Assembly (NCBI GenBank): GCA_037113605.1
Contig: CM073735.1
Location: forward strand, 10,718,001-10,782,000
Length of the DNA stretch: 64,000 bases
Direction: 5' to 3'
DNA from: Calophaca sinica
Taxonomy: Eukaryota > Streptophyta > Magnoliopsida > Fabales > Fabaceae
Each line of letters starts with the position of its first letter. Within the stretch, counting starts at the first letter, position 1. The notes below the pieces were generated by a model, which saw nothing but the letters and a program-made list of their open reading frames with translations, had not been told where the DNA came from and ran no database searches. The position numbers and the translations under genes are program-made. Below are positions 21,701-34,177 of this stretch, piece by piece.

Positions 21701-23729
21701 ATACTCCCTAAATTGTTGTATGCTTTATTGTTGATGAAAACATTACTTGTACTTTCATGGTTGGACTTGGAGAAGGTCCAGTATTGCCTTGTGTCTGGGT
21801 TTTGATAGATTCCTAGTGCAAATGATGAAGTATGTTATAACTGTCAAAGGTTTAATATAATACGAAACCATTAAAGCCTTCACATAACATATTTATTTCT
21901 ATCTGTTCAAACTTTCGAATTGCTACAGCTCAGAGTTTGGAATCAAATAAGACCAGTGTATAAAGTTAATTACTATGTGCTCTTCAAGACAGTATGGTGC
22001 ATTGCTTATTCTGATTTCTGAGTGAGGAAAAAACTGTAGTTGCAATCACTCATTTTATCTGTCAAGTAGCCATTTCAATAAATGAGAAATAAATATGCTT
22101 GAAGTCCCTTGAAATGCTGAATGTCTTGCTTGATACTGCTAATTGATTCCGAAAGTGTTGATTATCAGCTGTTTTCCAGTGTTGTTATTGTATTGGATGA
22201 AGTATATATTGGAGAATCAAACTTCATTGTTAGGTTCAAATCAAAATCCAGTGAGGATCTTTTAAATTGTTATATCCTAAATTCTGACTTGATTAACTTT
22301 TTTACATTTATAATTATTCTGTATATCTGCAGCAGACTTAACTTGTACACAAGACATATTGTGTATTTGTGTATACGTTAAGTATAAAATGATCACTACC
22401 ACCAAGCCTTATCCTACTATGCTGAGTCGGCTACATGGATCAGTGTGTTTGGTTTCATTGTAGAATCTTTCAGAATTGATTATCACTGTCAAATATGACT
22501 TAAGTAAAAATGTCGATGTTTAGTTACTGTCAGGCAAAATTGATTTTACCTCCAAACCTCGATTTGACTATGAGTGATTAGCTTTTGTGTTAGGTTGAAA
22601 ATTTTACACTAAGTTGTTCTTCAAACTTGTTTTTAGGGTTAAAAAAAAAAATCCAAACAAACATAAATCGCTTCACTTCAAACTCAATTTTAACCAAAAT
22701 CAAGTTCATTCACGTTTGACAAATGCTGATCCAAACACACACAATCAATGCCATTGGGTTCTATTGAAAACCATATTTTCAATAAAATCATTTAGGGAAA
22801 AAGTCTTTTAATAGTTCACCTATTGTTTTCCTAGGTCTTCATCTGTCAAGTTTTCATGGTAGCCCGGTTTGAATATTAAGTAATGAGAAAGGTATGATGT
22901 TCTTGGTAGTTTTTCAAGTTCATATAGGTTGGGTTGGCCTTCAAAGCTTTGTAAGCTACAACAGGAGGTCTTCTATTTTTCGCTCTGTTGGGTCGCTGAT
23001 CTAAAATTTTATGCATGCACAAATAGGCAATATGGTTTCATGTTTTATAATGACTTCTGCATGCTTTCTGAATGTATGCAGGCAGATGTTATAATGGCTT
23101 TGGCTGGATCAAATGGTGGATCTTGGTCCACAGCATACTCGCCGAAATCTGCTGGAAAGCTGGTTAATGATAGTAACTTGCACAGTGGAGAAAATGAATC
23201 AGGAATGGTGAGTAATGTGGCATTCCCGCAAGAGCTTCATGGAAAATTGTCTCTTACTGGAAGTTCTAGCCATGCCGTTCGGCCTGTTGACCGTGTATCT
23301 ACTCCTGCCGGTAATTCTCAAACATAGAACATGGTTTGGTTTGACTACTTCGTAGTTTATACTATCATATTTTACAAAAATACAAGATTTTTTACCCCAA
23401 AACAATAGAACACTGGTTCTTCTTGTGTCATCCTTTTGTTGACCTTACGTGGTTTGCTTTCTAAATTCGTTAGAATATTGGTCATATTGTTTCCAATAGA
23501 CCTTACTTGAACCAACCTCAATATTTTCATGATTTTGCGCGTGACATGATCCATAAGAAAATGCTTCTCTTCTTTAAGTCAGAGTTTCATTTCTTTTGAA
23601 CTGTTGAATTTGTTATTGATTGCTACTTAACTGGTTATAGGGGCACACCAAGGAAGCATTTTTGCTAAAGATACAAGAAATCCGGTTCAAGCTGCAGATC
23701 CCAGTTCCGAAGACAAAAGAGCACAGTGA
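18718..23729 (+). CDS. TIFY8: TIFY8 transcriptional regulator
   Basis: Six coding exons: 18718-18940, 19791-19978, 20106-20548, 20671-20758, 23082-23310, 23641-23729; 1260 nt, 419 residues, all GT-AG and in phase. The first exon has the HDFLGMKP motif near the N-terminus. Exon 4 holds the TIFY core TIFYG (residues 297-301), followed over the exon 4/5 join by DDVHPHKADVIMALAGS, the signature of the TIFY/ZIM domain. No Jas (CCT_2) motif is present, which separates TIFY8 from JAZ proteins; TIFY8 is known as a nuclear repressor that contacts NINJA/TOPLESS complexes through the TIFY domain. Intron 4 is 2.3 kb and contains a MITE. The start is 18718 because an in-frame stop lies at 18697; 18727 is possible. 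No damage is seen. Confidence 0.93.
22443..22740. mobile_element. MITE in TIFY8 intron 4
   Basis: Ends are inverted repeats: GTGTGTTTGGTTTCATTG at the left and, read from the right end, GTGTGTTTGGATCAGCATTTG-like sequence (shortened here in comparison to about 18 bases). The interior contains AAAATTGATTTTACC text shared with 380-815. No coding capacity. Confidence 0.55.
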
Positions 23730-24129
23730 ATAGAGTTTTCAGTTCCAATTTAGTAGAATGCCCAAGAGCTTTTTTTTATTCTGATTACTTGTCAAATTTA
23801 TTCTGATTAATATCCTTTTTTTTAAATATATATGTGGGAGCTAAGCTAGAGTAGGGTGATTGTTTAAAGAGGCCTAACAGATGTATCAGCTAAATTTATG
23901 AAGTGCTTTTTTCGACTTTAAAAACGTTTTATATAGTTATATAGCAGTTTCTAAACCAGTCTGTCAGTCACCTTATCCGCTCATCAAGCAGCTCCTTTAT
24001 AAGAATAGTAAGGACATCTTCGATGGTGAGTACCTATGCCATGGGTACCTACTAGGTATGCCCGTTGTGGGGTTATTTTAATGGGTACCTATTTGGAAGA
24101 AATACCTCCACATGTTCATTGGCCTTTGA
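23730..24129. other. 3' flank of TIFY8
   Basis: AT-rich sequence after the stop codon, likely the 3' untranslated region and terminator area. No clear polyadenylation signal pair could be singled out. Confidence 0.4.
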
Positions 24130-25100
24130 AACCCCGGTTTATGGATTTGTTTATTTCTCGGCGCAGGCTACCACGCACAACCTACTCAGGTGGCGTAGCC
24201 TACAAAACCTTAAAAACGAATTGGTGCTACACCCATGACATTAAAGAACCCGTTCGATTAAAACTATCAGTGAAGTTCCATGATATTTTATGGTGTTTTT
24301 TTTACACCAAATCTTTCCCCATTTGCTTTTCACAGTTGGCCTTCACTATTCCCTTTTTGGTCACAAACTTGGCTTCTCCCACCTCATTTTCGGCTTATCT
24401 CTCCTGTCTCCAAAACACCATGGACGAACAGCTGCTTCTTCATTCTTCCTTCAGAAAAATCGCAAAGCCTCTTGTTATCACTCTCAATTGTGACTCCTTA
24501 CTTCAAAAACAGAAACGAGAACGCACCTTTCTCTCATTTTGAAAACCACTGTTGCAGGTTTCCTTTCAGGCACGATTTTTCGGTGATCGACAAACTCTCC
24601 ACCGGTGAACCACCCACCAGGTTGATGCTCTTATAGTCTTATTCTCCTCTACTAAAAGCCCCCACCTTTATCGGAAAAACAGGCAGATCTGAAAACTCTA
24701 GCCGCCACTGCTCCGACGCGATTCTGGCCGCCGTGGGCCGCCTATAGAAAATCTGAACTGATGGATGGACTCTACACGTCGTCCGCAACAAAACCCCTAA
24801 GACGGGTCTTCAGTTGGGGCTCCTTCGCCGCCGTGCGCCGGAGTTATATTGGTGTTTACGACAACTCTACAAGGAAGACGATGAACAATGGAGAGTGACC
24901 CACATGATTTCTGGGGGAGAGAAATAGAGAAAAGATAGTATGTGGAAAGACCATCATAAAATCCATGGAACCTCCAAATCTAACGGCTTTTATAATGTCT
25001 TGGAATTTACGCCAATGTTTTTCAACCTTGTGTACCTACACCACTTAGTTAGGTTAGGCGTGGTAGCCTGCACCTTCTCGATATCCATAACCGATACCAG
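24130..25100. mobile_element. TIR DNA transposon, MULE-like, non-autonomous
   Basis: Inverted repeats of at least 50 bp: GCGCAGGCTACCACGC at 24161 pairs with GCGTGGTAGCCTGC at 25059-25072, and similarity runs outward (GGTTTATGGAT near 24137 against ATCCATAACC near 25083). The interior is GC-rich around 24690-24860 (CCGCCGTGGGCCGCC) and ends with TCTAACGGCTTTTATAATG, close to the TCTAACGGCTCTAAAG near the right end of the element at 8449-9350. The outer limits are uncertain, so I call no target duplication. No transposase; the frames at 24036-24636 look spurious. Confidence 0.6.
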
Positions 25101-25371
25101 GTTACAAAAGAGACGACTCTCCACTTAGAGACCGTCACATTTCCATAGGAGCTATGTAGATTTGCTTCAATCCAATCCTATAACTACAGTGTACAACTTG
25201 TTGCATCTTATCACTATCAACCAATGGGAATCCATATTCTATTAGCCATTCAGCAGTCCCTTAAGACATGTAACAGTTTCGGCTTCCCCCACAAAGTTAA
25301 CACAATCTGATGCCATGTTTTGTTCAAAAGAGAGGAAGATAAATATTTAGTTAGATATTCTATTTGGTTAA

Positions 25372-25610
25372 GGGTATGTTTGGATTGAGGTTTTTGAAGG
25401 GTTTTAGAGAGGAGAGTTTTGGAGGGCTAAGTCTATATATTGATATATATATGAGAATTTTAAAAAATTGAAAGAATAACATGATAAATGATCATATAAC
25501 ATTTCAATCACACTTCATTCATTTTTAGAAACATTTTATAGCTTCTTTAATTTAGAAAAGAAAAATAAGTTCTCCCCTTTCTTCCAAAACCCTCAATCCA
25601 AACATATCAT
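25372..25610. mobile_element. MITE, PIF/Harbinger-like ends
   Basis: About 239 bp with inverted ends GGGTATGTTTGGATTGAGG (left) and TATGTTTGGATTGAGGG when read inward from the right. Non-coding, AT-rich centre. Confidence 0.65.
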
Positions 25611-26043
25611 AAAAGGAGTGGAGCGAAATGTAAGTACATAACTCTTTCTTCGGTTCATTGGGGAGGAGAATGATTTTAAAGCTAATCTATTTTTTTATTG
25701 GAGATTTTAAAGCCAATCTATTTTGTATACTTCGTAACTTTTCACGCTATATTTTATGTAAAAATATATTAGTAAATATATTTAAAATAGGCTTAAATAT
25801 ATTTTTCGTCCCTGTAAAAATGGGGTGTTTTAAATTTAGTCCCTGTAAAAAAAAATTCTCTTTTTCGTCCTTGCAATTTCCAATATTTTGTTTTTCGTCG
25901 ATTTCTGTTAAAAAAACGTTGAGGTGGCCAACGAACCTCCATTACTGTTAAGAAGCAAAACACCATGTGTGGTTCCACCCTTCACTCTTCCATCCCGAAA
26001 GGGCGATCTCAGATCCAAGTAAAACGGGTGAGACCCATCTTTA

Positions 26044-29000
26044 TCTTTATACTATACACTAGGAAAGAATTTTTTGGGTATGTTTTACAAGTGTCATCTT
26101 CTAACACTACTCTTGCCACATCACAATTTTAAAATAATTTTTTTTATACCCAATTTGGTGCAACTAGCTAAAACCCAGACAATAGAAATAAATTTGTTGG
26201 ATAATAACTTAGACCGGACAAAAAAAATAATTCACTGGACAATGACAGCCTCCCTCACATTTTCAAATTCCAAATTCGCTCACCAGCCGTTCTCTTCCAT
26301 CCTCATCTCTTCTATTCTCTAAAAAAAAACTTAATCTCTCCCACTCCAAATCAGCAGCGCCTCCACCTCCTTTCTTCCCTCTTGCTTTCATCTCTCTCAC
26401 CAAAACCTAACCCTAACCCAAGCTACGGCCGCACCCCCACGATTTTTCACTCATCTTCGTCTCTCTCACTGTCTCTCCATCTACTTTCTTTGAAAGCAGC
26501 GAATCCCTCTTTCGCTCAAACCCACTCACCTGGTCGACACCATTTTCCTCCCCCGCCATAATCGAGCCTTCGCGAAGCTGTAGCTGAAGCCGAAGCTGGC
26601 AAACACGATTCTTTCGAATTCGAGAGAACAAAGAGGGTGAGGCAATGGAGACCGATCTCTCTCATCTCATGTCAAAAAGGGTTTCTCCGTGGCTAACCCC
26701 AGATCTCTTCTTCCCTTGATGGTGAGTTGGTTTCTCTTTTCTTTTCCTTTTTTCCCTAATCTCTTTGAAAACCCTAACCCCAGATCCATCTTCTCCCTTT
26801 TTCCTCTGTTATCTTTCTCCAGTTTTGTTGTTAATTTTTTTATGCGATTTCTTAAACCAGGAGAGGTACTCACATCATTTGGGCATTTCGATTCAGTGAG
26901 AAATTGAAGGTATGGTGTTCTTAAGAGCATTTTGGAGGGTTTTTTTTACTTCTTCAGGTTTTTGGCCTTTTGTGTTATTTCGTCTGCCTTTTTTTTAAAA
27001 CATCGACATCTCTGAGTTTCTTTTACAAATTTTTGCAATGGCAGTTACAGTTCTTGGCTTAGATGGCAGAAGGTTGCTCTAAGAGCATGAGGTAAACCTA
27101 ATTTATAGTTAATGGTTCACATTCAGTGATGAAATACAAATTTAATTTGAATGCAAATGGTCACAGCTTCCCTTTCTTGCTTTTCATAATGCAGTTTCAG
27201 TTTTTTCATTTTTCTACTCTTTTTTAAAAAGAAATTAGGGAAACGTTTTGCATTGGGTTTTCCCTTTCTCTATCTCTGTCTTTTGGTTTTTTTGGGGGTT
27301 TATGTGCTACTAATGTATTTGGTATTGCATGCAGGAATGAAGAATAGCATAACTTGAAGTTCAATTAGCTCATTCAAATAGCTCTTATGTTTTTTAACAA
27401 TGTTGGTTGCATTATTTGATCCAGTGTGCAGACATTATTGGGACATCTGCACTTGCTCTACGAAATCAAATGCTTGAGGAGGGAGAAGATGACCCAAAAG
27501 CTTATCCATAACCTCTTGATGAAATGTTGGCAAGAACCTTAGCACTTAGGGTGAAAGTGCAGCATGGATACAAAACCTACTCTGTGCTCAAGCTTTCTGA
27601 AAATCTGGAATTGATTCAAGAAATAATGGACTGCAGAGGTATATTCTTTCTCTGTTATATCTTTCTATTTTATAAAAATCAGTATAGGCTTTTATATGAA
27701 GTGAAGTGAACAACATGGAGTGATTTACCTGAACTATAAAATACTTGCATATTATGGACTTAGTTGTAGATTTTTTTTTTGTTCTGTAAATGTTTTACAG
27801 AAAAACGCTTGCATATTATGGACTTAGTTATAGCATATTATGGACTTACATTTTCAATTATTGGATACATCAGGTATTGAATTGGAGGTAAAATTCAATT
27901 TCTCATCATCGTTCGAACCAATGAAAATAAAATTTTGGTTAGACAATTTCGTTTTTGAAACAAAATAATAAGTAATATTTTCCAACAGGAGATGGCATGG
28001 GGATCAATCATGATTCACGAGGTATATTGAACTGGAAGGACGATGCAGAGGTATATTCACTTTTAGCTTATTCTGTGTGTATGTATTTTTCTTTCTTTTT
28101 TCTTATAAGTAGTTTGTTTGTGGAATTTCTTCACACTTCTTGCATTGTGCCTTCTTGGCTTTTGTGAGTGATGTATGTATATCATCACATGACATGACAA
28201 TTACATGTATGTATTCTGTGATCATATCACAATTTTTGATGCAGGAGGGAAGAGGTGGAAGAAGGTGAGGGTTTTAAGTCTTTATTTTCTCTCTGTTTCA
28301 ATGTTAGTTTTGGTCACTTCCTATATTTTTTTTCCCTCCATTTTTATTGATATGTTTTGATGAACTTAACTTTGTTACTCGAGGCTCCCAACTTCAATTT
28401 CCTTATTCTTGGTGATTAATTTTTTATATTTTATTTATATTTTTTATGGTTATTTGTGTGGAATATTGGAATTAATGTGAAATTTGGGGTTTCTTATTAT
28501 TGGCATTTTGTAAAATGTGATTTTGTTTGTGGTTTGGAAAGTGTGGTACAGATTGCATGGATGGAAGATAATGTTGGAAATGGAAGAGAAAAAGAGTTAG
28601 CTGGAGATAAGTGACAGAGCCTTCTCTCAGTTTTATAACTTTATTGACTCTGTTGGGGATGGTGTTTTGGCTCTTTGATCCATGGTGTTTGTTGCTGCAG
28701 TATCAAAAGTGTTTCAGTCATGGAATGGTAAAGTTGTCTTCTTGATTATTGTTGACCATCTGAATTTGCTTTGCTTGGAAATTTCATCTATGGGGTTTGG
28801 CATTTTTCTTTCTTTTACATGAATTTGGAGTCAAGATTCAAACTTTAGTTTGTTTTTCAATTTTCTGAGGACTGGATTTGAGAAGTGTTTTGTTGAAGGA
28901 ATCGGATGTATGTGTTGTGTATTCTAACATTTTTCAGTTAAGCATATTCTCATATTCTTTTTTTTATTTGCAATTGTCTATTATAATCACTGATATTTCG

Positions 29001-32000
29001 GATATATGCATAGTGCATCAATAGCGATCTTGAACATGATCTTGACATTGGAGGTTTATGCATTTATTTACAACCAAGGAAATATGTGGCTGTTGTAGCA
29101 TTTTAGTTTTTGGCATGATCATAAACAGGAACATGCTTGCTTTTCTCAGGATGAGACTAGATAGCAAGCCATAAAGCTGAAATCTCGAGATTCCACTAGG
29201 CAAAGGTCATATTGCTTTTGTGTGTATCTATGGGCTTTTGTGTTTTATGTATACTTCTATGTCTGTTTTATTGTGCTACCACTCCTCTGAAGTTATTTTC
29301 CCTCCCTTTTTTCCAGGTTGTTGTCAACAACGCATGAGGTATTTTTTTTCCTTTTCTTTTAATTGGTCTTCTATTTTTTTGCACCTCTTTAAGATAGGAA
29401 TATGAATTTTAATTCTATATCCAATTTGTTATGCATTGTTAGATATGATGATATTGAAACTATATTTGTCAACAATTCTGTGCATTTCCAAGGCTTTTTT
29501 GAGATAGATATAGTGGTGCTCATAGAAAAATAATGAAAGCAGGTGAGTTGTAATTCTCATTGAAACAATTCTCTTTTCTATAATATAAATAATAAATAAT
29601 GGTGCTTGCTCAAGTTTAGATCTGTTTGTTGTTAGGAGATGGAAAAGAAAATAAAGGAAACAGCACAATGGGGAAGTTGATTGAATTTTGTTTTATCACA
29701 ATGGGGAAATTAAATTTGTGGTAAAGAAATCAATCCTATAAGCATGATCAAGTTAAATATGTTACATAAAAGTTGATCTTTTGTGAAATCCATTTTTTTT
29801 TCAATCTACTCACTTGACTTATGGACTATAGCTTCTCATGTTGTTTCATCTTACTCTTTAAGTCTAGAAAACCTTCTGTTTTGAGTCCCTGTTTGTTTGG
29901 GTCCCTTCATTCATTATTAGTAAGCTACATTTTCTTCTTTGATGTTGTTTTCTGTATGGAGCACTAATTGAGTGCAAAGTACTCTTGCCAAAGGTAAGTT
30001 GAAGATGAAATGATGAGCACTCAAAGTTGTTGTATGGTTGATTGCCTAGAGAAGTTCCTGTCAACTCCTCATACAGAAGGTACTTTAAGGTTCCTTTTAA
30101 TTGTTACCTATGCATAAATTACTATCTTTTAGTTACTATCCATTCTTATGCTATATTTCTTCTCTCTTTTTCACATATTGATAAATACATGGGTCTCCTG
30201 TAGATGCCACTCCTCCTTATCCAACACCCTAGAATTTACCAAGCTTCGTTGCATTTTGACTCATCAGTTTCTAAGGCTTCCGGAGATAGATATGGCGGTG
30301 CTCAGAAAAACTACATTGTTATTTTTTGCTCAAGTTATATGTTATGGAAAAAAGGGAATGAAATAAAGACAGACAAATGAATAGCTTATGTTCTTTCAGT
30401 TTTACATCAGAAATGTGGGAAGGAATGCTAGAGATGGATTGTAAAACAGAACTAGGGAGAATAATATGTAGCTTATGTTCTTTTAGTTTTACATCATGAA
30501 CGAGGACATAGTTTCTGTTGGACACGTTATTTTCTTCCAGAGTCTGTTGGGTTATTGCTTATTCCCTGTTTGTATGTTGAAAGTGGTTGTGGTCTGTCTC
30601 TAATAGCTAAACTGACTTTTTGATGGATAACATCATGACATTGGACTCAGTGGTATCAAGAAAACCCAAGTATAAAGCTCAATTTACCTTACTGGTCGCT
30701 CTTTGCTTAAGGCATGGACTGCATTTTACATTTTCAATTTTTTTGAGCAACACTTTATATTTTGAGATAAAAGGACTCTCTTCTGGTCTAAAACAAAAAG
30801 AGAAGATAAAAGAACTCACACATACGCACAAATGTGTTAATTATATGTATATAATACTGGACCAAATAAAAGAACTCAAACCAGAGACCCATTCTATGTG
30901 CATCCCATCATAATTGACCAAAATCAAAGACTGTGTGATGACGCCCCATGAAGACATCTCCGAGGATCTCGCATTTAGGTCGATGCAATCAAGAGAGAAT
31001 CAACCATGTGCTTCACAATCCAAATAAAACATAGAATAAAAAAGAGGCAAATGTTAGAGTATGAAAAAATTATTGAATTATGTTTAAGGAACATGAAAAG
31101 ATGTTATGTTTTCAATGAAATTGTGAAAAAATGACACAAAAGAGTCAGAAGAATATTAAAATCTAAAATTGATTCAATGATAAAGGCACTTTCATAATTA
31201 AATGTAATTATATGTTTTATATTGTAGCAGACCATCATATTATAGAAGTATTATTCTTAATATTTAATTTAACTTATTTTCTTAAAAAACATAACTTTTT
31301 TTTGGGTACAAAAAACAACTTATTTTATCTGAGTTATTATATTAAGTGATAAATTCTTTTTTGGTCGACAAAACGAATTCTTTTAGATTCGGCGATAAAT
31401 ATTTTAAGTTCTTTGATGATTAATTACTATAAAACGAGGAAAGATGTAATGGTTTTCATTGAGATTGTGAGTGTAGTTTTATTTTCTTTGAGTACGTATC
31501 AATTTTATGCATATGTTTATTATTTACATGTCCCAACGGAGAAACATGTAATAACTCGGTATAAACAAGTATATTTAACAGAGAGAATTTGAAGTCACTG
31601 TATTTTGAGACAGGTTATCATATACATTTAATATTGATAAAGGGATCATTGTATTCAAATATTGTTAGGTCAAAAAATATAACAACTAATATTGAATTTT
31701 AGTTTTAAAAATATGTTTGGTGATCAACGCGGCGCGATGTGTTATTTTGTTGTGTTAGCAATAGATGGGGTATGACCTATGGTATCGCCCTGATTAGTGT
31801 TAATATTTAAGAGGTTATTGGCAGTTCTATTTGTTGGAATTAATTCAGATTAGTGCTTCTAATAGTTTTTGCAAAGAACATGAGAAAGCTATACCTTGGG
31901 GATTAGTTTTCTGAGAAGCACCCTGATAGCGTTCCACTTTTGCGATGGAGAATAAGCAGACCCACCACCACCTGCAACTATTTGGTAAAACTTTGACAGC

Positions 32001-32609
32001 TGTTGATTTGGAGGGATGCTTTGTTTATTTTCAATTGTATTTTTTTTATACTTATTGTTAATGTTCAATTAACAATAATTGGGTATAGGTTTCATGTGAA
32101 TTGTTAATTGTTAATTTTTTATCTCTCTTTTACTATCAGATATTGTTAATTTTGTACTTCTCTTTTACTATCAGATTTTTTGTATAGATTGCTGTTGTTG
32201 GTGTACCAAGTGTTATTAATAAAAAAGGGGCTAAGCAGTAGACATTTAGATACAAAGATAGGGCCAATTTCAAAAAATGGGTGGATAGGCGAGTAGGCCA
32301 GTTTTTCGTGAGTAATAACTTTATCCTGTAGCGAGGTATTAGTCTGTGACAGATAGACTTTGCTGTATCGCATTTGAAAAAGAGCTTTTCCCTCCCACAC
32401 TCTCCTCTCTGTAATAGACTCCGACACACCATTACTACTTTTTCATAAACATCTTTAAGCTACACGGTTCCATAAACTCTTCTGCACATATTTGAAATTT
32501 TGAAAGCCCATCCCCAATGCTCTCTCTCTCTCTCTCTCGATGAATTTCTGCACACGTTGATTCTTTTGACGAATTTCTCCTCGTGCATTGCACGGGTACT
32601 CAATACTAG
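26044..32609 (+). mobile_element. Helitron-like element, non-autonomous
   Basis: The right end has the Helitron signature: a short hairpin CGTGC-ATT-GCACG (32582-32594), 11 bases, then CTAG (32606-32609), followed by host T. The left end begins TCTTTATACTATACAC after host A, as expected for insertion between A and T without target duplication; a second candidate TC lies at 26038. The interior is 6.6 kb, AT-rich, with a broken RPA-like gene piece at 27425-28264 but no recognisable Rep/helicase. Repeated fragments exist inside (GAGATAGATAT-containing blocks at about 29500 and 30280; TAGCTTATGTTCTTT at 30383 and 30470). Confidence 0.65.
27425..28264 (+). pseudogene. RPA1-like (replication protein A large subunit) fragment
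   Basis: Three exon-like pieces with splice sites: about 27425-27638, 27989-28050 and 28245-28264, joined in phase. The first encodes a segment with LRNQMLEEGEDDPKAYP then PLDEMLARTLALRVKVQ, which resembles the C-terminal OB-fold region of RPA70-like proteins that plant Helitrons often carry. One in-frame TAA at about 27510 breaks it (a Gln codon would fit). Exon 2 gives an acidic tail-like piece with MGINHDSRG. The family call is from recall of such proteins and is moderate. Host-gene capture or a decayed Helitron gene are both possible. Confidence 0.5.
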
Positions 32610-33402
32610 TAATGGTACATGTCGAGGTTTGCGCTACCAATGTCTGCGTTCCACAGCGTGAAGTTCTGGTTTGGTTGCAACTCGAAAGAGCTCTTTGTGT
32701 GCTCTCCGCAGCCGTACAGGAAGGCCCTGTGTAAGGGCAGAGAGGAAGACAGCACCAGGTTCTGCTCTTTGAAGATGAGAAACGAAGAGGGTAGAAAAAT
32801 CTTCTCTGAACAATTGGAAAATTGGAAACTGAAAACTGAAAAATATTTTCCCTCTTCTTTGAAAAATATGAAAAATTGGAAACTAATAGGAAAAAAAAAC
32901 CGAAGAGGGGAGAGACACCCCAGCAGCAGCTAAGCAAATGAACAGGGGCTAAGCAGCCACGAACAGAGCTTGCGGTGGTAGGAGCTTTGAATTTGGAACA
33001 GTGGTTATTTGTAGGACTGTGAGGTTGAAGGAGGATTTGCCAAGGTTGGGTTACAAGGAGAACAGAGAAAGATTTCACACTTGTGGTGGGTGACGCAATG
33101 ATGAGGGGAAGGGATGCAGATTGAGAAACCAAGTTCTTTGTTAATTTTATTTTAAAAAATAATTATAAATGAGTCATCAAAGTTGAGTTAGCATAATTAT
33201 AGAGACACATAATTTCATTAATCTGACTCAGCAATGATATATGGAGGTCTATTTGTCATGTCAGTATCTAACTAACAGAAATGGATAGAGAGGGACAAAA
33301 AACAAAAGGTTGAAAATTGCAGGGATGAAAAAAAAAAATTTTTTTGCATGGACTAAATTCGAAACACTTCATATTTACAAGGATAAAAAACATGTTTAAG
33401 CT

Positions 33403-34177
33403 TTTAAAATATTTTAAACTAATTTTAAAAGAAGGATTTTGGTTTCCTCAATTTCTTTTATATGGAAACCTCAATTTCTTTTTTTCTTTCCGGTAAGTTT
33501 CTATCTTTTCCAAAATGTAGAGTGAATAAGTAAAACCATATTCCCTGTCGATATGATTTAAAGGGCACCATAATTATAACATAAAAATCTATGGATGGAT
33601 ACACTCCTTTTTAAATAAATAAAAAATACTTATTCATCCTTAGATTTGTGTGTTAAAAGGATGGATACACTCTTACTTTCTCATATTACAGATAAAGTCA
33701 TGTTAGAGGATATTTTTTCCGAAAATAATTTTTTAAAAGCACATCTTTGTGATTAATGTTAAGTATGAAAGTAAATCTGTGATTAATCTAAAGTATGATT
33801 TTATCATTTTTATCTCACAGAAATAAAAGAATTTTCAACCATTAGAAAATAGTTAAATATCAATTGAAGAATACTCTTGTTCTATGGGGGATTGGAATGA
33901 TCTCCAGTTCCAAGGAAAAACTGTACAAAACCCCCCCAGCGATGAAAGTTATATTTTATTGCAAAATAGAAAATGTAAATAATAGTACAAAAATGTGAAT
34001 AATTATGTTAGAATATATAACCCCATAACGGCAGCTCATGCATAAGTGTTTAAGCTGTAGATGATCTTGTTAACCCATCTCCATGATATTGCGAGTTTGT
34101 GATGAACATCGAACCGTTCTGCTTTGACCGTGATGCAGATATTTCGTGCAACTCAACCTCAAAGACGTCAAAAATTT
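33403..34177. other. intergenic, AT-rich
   Basis: No gene or clear repeat structure seen between the long-TIR element and the stop codon of the CCDC93 gene. A short direct repeat GGATGGATACACTC occurs at 33591 and 33658. Confidence 0.45.

Larger units (their letters stand above)
25788..33402. mobile_element. long-TIR DNA element split by a Helitron
   Basis: The two ends (25788-25912 and about 33275-33402) are inverted repeats of about 125 bp at roughly 75% identity by eye: left TAGGCTTAAATATATTTTTC, right, read inward, AGCTTAAACATGTTTTTTAT; both then have AATTTAGTCC, a run of A or T, TCC(T/C)TGCAATTT and ATTTCTGTTA. Without the Helitron (26044-32609) the outer element is only about 1.05 kb. 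Its centre (32610-33140) is richer in GC and non-repetitive; it may be captured host sequence, but I recognise no protein there. Target-site duplication not determined. Confidence 0.65.

Noticed and set aside
24036..24636. Overlapping plus-strand frames of 118-168 aa
   Set aside because: Lie inside the TIR element, overlap each other in different frames, and show no protein family.
24155..25079. TTCTC direct repeats as target-site duplication of the TIR element
   Set aside because: The inverted repeats continue outside these 5-mers, so the match is probably inside the element and due to chance.
26689..26907. 72-aa frame rich in Phe and Pro
   Set aside because: Pyrimidine-rich Helitron sequence translated by chance.
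32455..33132. 225-aa open frame on the minus strand
   Set aside because: It spans the end of the Helitron, the interior of the outer TIR element and part of its flank, has no family features, and overlaps another frame on the plus strand (32619-32933). Likely chance.
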